16,027 nt of DNA from CAYLOP01 sp964385305 (lineage in GTDB: Bacteria; Chloroflexota; Anaerolineae; Anaerolineales; E44-bin32): NCBI GenBank assembly GCA_964385305.1, contig CAYLOP010000065.1, positions 1 to 16,027 of the forward strand. Reading direction: 5' to 3'. Both the position numbers and the translations under genes were made by a program. The notes beneath the pieces are model-generated. The model did no database searches and had not been told where the DNA came from. It saw only the letters and a list, made by a program, of their open reading frames with translations. Positions 13,278 to 16,027 of this stretch are shown here, in pieces. Numbering within the stretch: the first letter of the stretch is position 1; every line of letters begins with the position of its first letter.

Positions 13278-15514
13278 ACCAACTCCTCCTTGCTCAACTG
13301 CGACAGGGCGATTTCCTGATAGGTCTCGCAACTTTCCATCAGTTCTTGATGCTTTCCCTTACCAACAACCCTTCCCTTATCGAGAACGATGATCTGGTCG
13401 GCGTTCTTGACAGTGGCTACGCGCTGAGTGACGATCAACACCGTGCTTTCTCCGGTTTTCTCCTTCAGCGCCCTGCGAAGTGCAGCATCGGTCTTGAAAT
13501 CCAACGCTGAAAAGCTGTCATCGAAGATGAAGATGGGTGGTTTTTTAACCAGGGCACGCGCCATCGCAAGGCGCTGCTTCTGGCCTCCTGAAACATTCGA
13601 GCCGCCCTGGGCGATCTCGGCCTCCAAACCTTCCGGTTTGACAAAGATGAATTCGCTGGCCTGGGCGATATCGGCAGCTTCTTCCAGCGTTTCGACGCTT
13701 GCCTCTTCATCGGCGTAGCGCAGGTTGCTTTCAATCGTCCCCGAAAACAGGGTACCCTTCTGGGGCACATAGCCAATCTTATCTCGCAAATCGCTCTGTC
13801 GAACTTGGCGAATATCGACTCCATCCAGGTAGATCGAGCCGTCCGTCACATCGTAAAATCGCGGGATCAAGTTGACGACGGTGGATTTACCGCAGCCTGT
13901 GGAACCTATGAAAGCCGTGGTCTCACTCGGCCTGGCATTGAAGCTGATATGGTGCAGCACATCATCGAGCGCACCCGGGTAGCGGAAGGATACGTCTCGG
14001 AATTCGATTTGGGGGACGAAGGGAGCCTTGAATGACTTTGGCTCTTCTGGATCGGTGATGCTGATCTCGGTTTCCAAGACGTCGGCGATGCGCCCGCCAG
14101 ACACTGCTGCTCTTGGCAGGAAGATGAACATCATCGACATCATCAAGAAGGCGGACACAATCTGCATGGCATATTGCATGAAGGCTATCATATCGCCCAC
14201 CTGGATGTTCGCTTCCGCGACTTGATGCGCGCCAGCCCAGATGATTCCAACGGATAATCCGTTCATCAGCAGCATCATGACCGGCATCATCGTGACCATC
14301 ACTCGCGCAACGAACAGGCTGGTGTCAGCTAAATCTCGATTGGCTTTGTCAAAGCGCCTTTCCTCGTCCTCCTGCTTGTTGAAAGCCCGGATCACCATCA
14401 TGCCGGAGAGGTTCTCGCGCGTCACCAGGTTGAGTCTGTCGATCAGGCTCTGCATGATTTTGAACTTTGGCAGTGAGATCGAAAAGACGGTCAGGATCAG
14501 GCTGAGCAGAACAACGACGGCCAGCGCAATGATCCACCACATATTGGCGCTTTTATCGATCGCACGGATCACGCCACCGATACCGATGATCGGGGCATAG
14601 AAGACCATGCGCATGATCATGAAGATCACCATTTGAACCTGGGTGATATCATTCGTCGAGCGCGTGATCAGGGAGGCGGTTGAGAACTGGTCGAACTCGG
14701 CGCTCGAGAAGCTCTCCACTTTCTCGAACGCAGCCATGCGGATATCGCGCGCCGCGCCGGCTGCGGTCCTTGAAGCCAGGTATCCGACCGCGATCGTACA
14801 GGCTCCGCCGAGCAGCGAGATGAGCAGCATGATGCCGCCCGTTCGCAGGATGTAGTTGGTTTGAAGCTTGCCGGTGTCCACGCCAAGGGCCTGGTACTCA
14901 ACTTTGACCGCACCCACCGCCATCTGGTTGACCATGCTTTCACCCAGGCTTGCGAACTGCCCCTGGATCGCGGCAGTGATGGTCGAGCGCTGGTCGGCCG
15001 GCATCTTCTCCAGCAGTGTGAGAGGATCCGTGCCGGCGGGGATCTTGGCCAAGTCGATCCCGAGGCTTTGCGCCAGAGCCTGGGCCTTCGCCGGATCCGC
15101 CATCATCTGCTCGATGCCGGAGGCGACCACGAAGGCCTTGCCCATGATCGGATTCAGTGCGTCGATCTCAGCCTTGCCCACATCCTTCAGCACGTAGATC
15201 GGTTCGCTGGCCACGGCGGGATATTCATCGACGTATTGGCTGGCCTCGGGTGTCGTCGGCTCCACCAGTACGTAATCCTTGAGCACACGATCCTGATCGT
15301 CGCTGGTCATGAAGAGGGTGAGCTTATCCATTCCACTCTGACGGATGGCGCCCGGGACGGCATTCTCCACCCCATTCTGTTGAATGCCGTTGTTGATGAT
15401 CTTTGATAAATAATCAGGCAGCGCTAGATCGGCGTTTGCCTGGACGAACAACAGCGCGATCGATAAGATGATTAATAGGGCAAAAGGTTTTAAATATTTG
15501 ATCAAACGTAGCAT
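13274..15514 (-). CDS. ABC exporter half-transporter A (degenerate ATP site) with large external insert
   Basis: 746 residues, ATG 15512-15514, GAGGAG about ten bases upstream; TGA at 13274-13276. TM1 is ~8-27; an insert of ~190 residues (28-222), rich in Ala, Asp and Pro, precedes TM2 (~223-245), where ordinary exporters have a short loop. Further helices run to ~470. The ATPase has Walker A GSTGCGKST 537-545, QKGTLF, signature NVSGGQ 640-645, Walker B IFIFDD 661-666 with Asp666 in place of the catalytic Glu, and TQR with Gln697 where the H-loop His is expected. These substitutions match TM287/LmrC/YheI, the non-hydrolysing side of a heterodimer. The ATP site formed with the partner's SQGQ signature would thus be degenerate, and the other site active. 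Relatives of ~740 aa with a similar insert exist in Gram-positives and Chloroflexota; the insert's role is unknown. Confidence 0.93.
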   Translation of the reverse strand: MLRLIKYLKPFALLIILSIALLFVQANADLALPDYLSKIINNGIQQNGVENAVPGAIRQSGMDKLTLFMTSDDQDRVLKDYVLVEPTTPEASQYVDEYPAVASEPIYVLKDVGKAEIDALNPIMGKAFVVASGIEQMMADPAKAQALAQSLGIDLAKIPAGTDPLTLLEKMPADQRSTITAAIQGQFASLGESMVNQMAVGAVKVEYQALGVDTGKLQTNYILRTGGIMLLISLLGGACTIAVGYLASRTAAGAARDIRMAAFEKVESFSSAEFDQFSTASLITRSTNDITQVQMVIFMIMRMVFYAPIIGIGGVIRAIDKSANMWWIIALAVVVLLSLILTVFSISLPKFKIMQSLIDRLNLVTRENLSGMMVIRAFNKQEDEERRFDKANRDLADTSLFVARVMVTMMPVMMLLMNGLSVGIIWAGAHQVAEANIQVGDMIAFMQYAMQIVSAFLMMSMMFIFLPRAAVSGGRIADVLETEISITDPEEPKSFKAPFVPQIEFRDVSFRYPGALDDVLHHISFNARPSETTAFIGSTGCGKSTVVNLIPRFYDVTDGSIYLDGVDIRQVRQSDLRDKIGYVPQKGTLFSGTIESNLRYADEEASVETLEEAADIAQASEFIFVKPEGLEAEIAQGGSNVSGGQKQRLAMARALVKKPPIFIFDDSFSALDFKTDAALRRALKEKTGESTVLIVTQRVATVKNADQIIVLDKGRVVGKGKHQELMESCETYQEIALSQLSKEELV

Positions 15515-15540
15515 GTTGGAGATGCTCCTCTAAATGATTC

Positions 15541-15999
15541 TTAACTTTCGGGTTCGTAAGGTTGTTTGAGATTTTTAACTTTGTCGATCAGGATATTCAA
15601 TGAAGCCGTGATCGTTTGTTTTTCGCCATCGGACAGGATATTCGCCAGATCCTCCAGCCAACCCTGGCGGGCATGGATACTCTCTTCAAGGACCCGGCAA
15701 CCTTTATCGGTCAGGGTAATCTGCTTGACACGCCGGTCGTTTGGATCCTCCGTGCGCAGGATTAAACCTTGCTGCACCAGACGCTCCAACATTTGACTGG
15801 AAGCGGCACTGGTCACGCCCAGATGATCACCCAGATCCGTAACACCGCAGCTCCCTGTACGAAGGATATGGAACAGTGCAACGAGATGCGACATCGATAA
15901 CCCGCTTTCTCTGGCATAGCGGATGAAATTACGCATCGAGCTACGCATCAAGACTTCTATCCATTCTTGAAGCGTGATTACGAAGGGATCGGGTTGCAT
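15541..15999 (-). CDS. MarR family transcriptional regulator
   Basis: 152 residues, ATG 15997-15999, with GAGGTG four bases upstream; TAA 15541-15543. Winged helix-turn-helix at ~35-105: SMSHLVALFHIL, GVTDLGDHLGVTSAASSQMLERLVQQGLI (recognition helix) and the wing EDPNDRRVKQITLT, whose D-x-R is the DNA-contacting MarR hallmark. Helices at both ends should form the dimer interface and ligand pocket. It is the first gene of the operon, 26 bp ahead of the two exporter halves, the standard arrangement for a ligand-responsive repressor of its own efflux operon. The promoter and operator lie mostly beyond the window edge, so they cannot be read. The ligand is unknown. Confidence 0.93.
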   Translation of the reverse strand: MQPDPFVITLQEWIEVLMRSSMRNFIRYARESGLSMSHLVALFHILRTGSCGVTDLGDHLGVTSAASSQMLERLVQQGLILRTEDPNDRRVKQITLTDKGCRVLEESIHARQGWLEDLANILSDGEKQTITASLNILIDKVKNLKQPYEPES

Positions 16000-16027
16000 G
16001 CTTCACCTCTTTGAATAGTTAAGCGGG

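Noticed and set aside
13278..13331. Longer N-terminus for exporter half B
   Set aside because: No ribosome site; ATG 13277 has AAGGAGG and the ATGA overlap typical of coupled genes.
1..16027. CRISPR arrays, tRNA or rRNA genes, complete insertion sequences, replication origins
   Set aside because: None seen on either strand: no regularly spaced repeats, cloverleaf candidates or complete IS with paired ends.

Overview
The window looks like a chromosomal segment of a Chloroflexota bacterium, probably Anaerolineae-like. This is inferred from protein styles (bactofilin-like membrane protein, DUF3159, GtrA, the 'YheI/YheH' type ABC pair, THEP1 NTPase next to an ECF-type ATPase) and from moderate GC; no rRNA or tRNA is present to prove it. 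Coding is mostly metabolic and transport, with two clear scars of gene decay.

Left part (1-3580). The 3' end of a molybdenum hydroxylase large subunit (xanthine dehydrogenase/CoxL family) is followed directly by a DUF2877/AllH-type gene whose natural start codon seems to have become ATA. Together they point to purine/allantoin-type nitrogen catabolism. A strong hairpin separates them from a convergent gene for a secreted/membrane bactofilin-like protein, which has an unusually clear promoter with four phased TTAA-type half-sites. A DUF3159 membrane protein follows on the same strand.

Middle (3580-6180). A promoter, a ~300-nt leader with several strong hairpins ending in an intrinsic terminator, a possible 23-codon leader ORF, a THEP1-type NTPase and a broken two-domain ECF-type ABC ATPase form what looks like a decaying riboswitch- or attenuator-controlled vitamin/metal uptake operon. 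Its transmembrane and S components are not visible. A GtrA-family flippase-like gene follows.

Centre right (6180-10940). An aldo/keto reductase (minus strand) lies beside a second minus-strand pair: CoA-acylating methylmalonate-semialdehyde dehydrogenase (mmsA) and a small ferritin-like protein lacking the metal-binding ExxH motifs. Upstream, the remnant of an IS30-family transposase (minus) abuts, head to head, the C-terminal ~270 codons of an IlvD/Edd dehydratase (plus), giving a truncated pseudogene.

Right part (10940-16027). A gene-free stretch with several hairpins, including a good terminator and mutually exclusive pairings, precedes a minus-strand operon transcribed marR -> ABC exporter half A -> ABC exporter half B. 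The two halves have complementary degeneracies (Walker B Asp and H-loop Gln in one, SQGQ signature in the other), so they should form an asymmetric heterodimeric exporter controlled by the MarR repressor. The first half carries an unusual ~190-residue external insert between TM1 and TM2.
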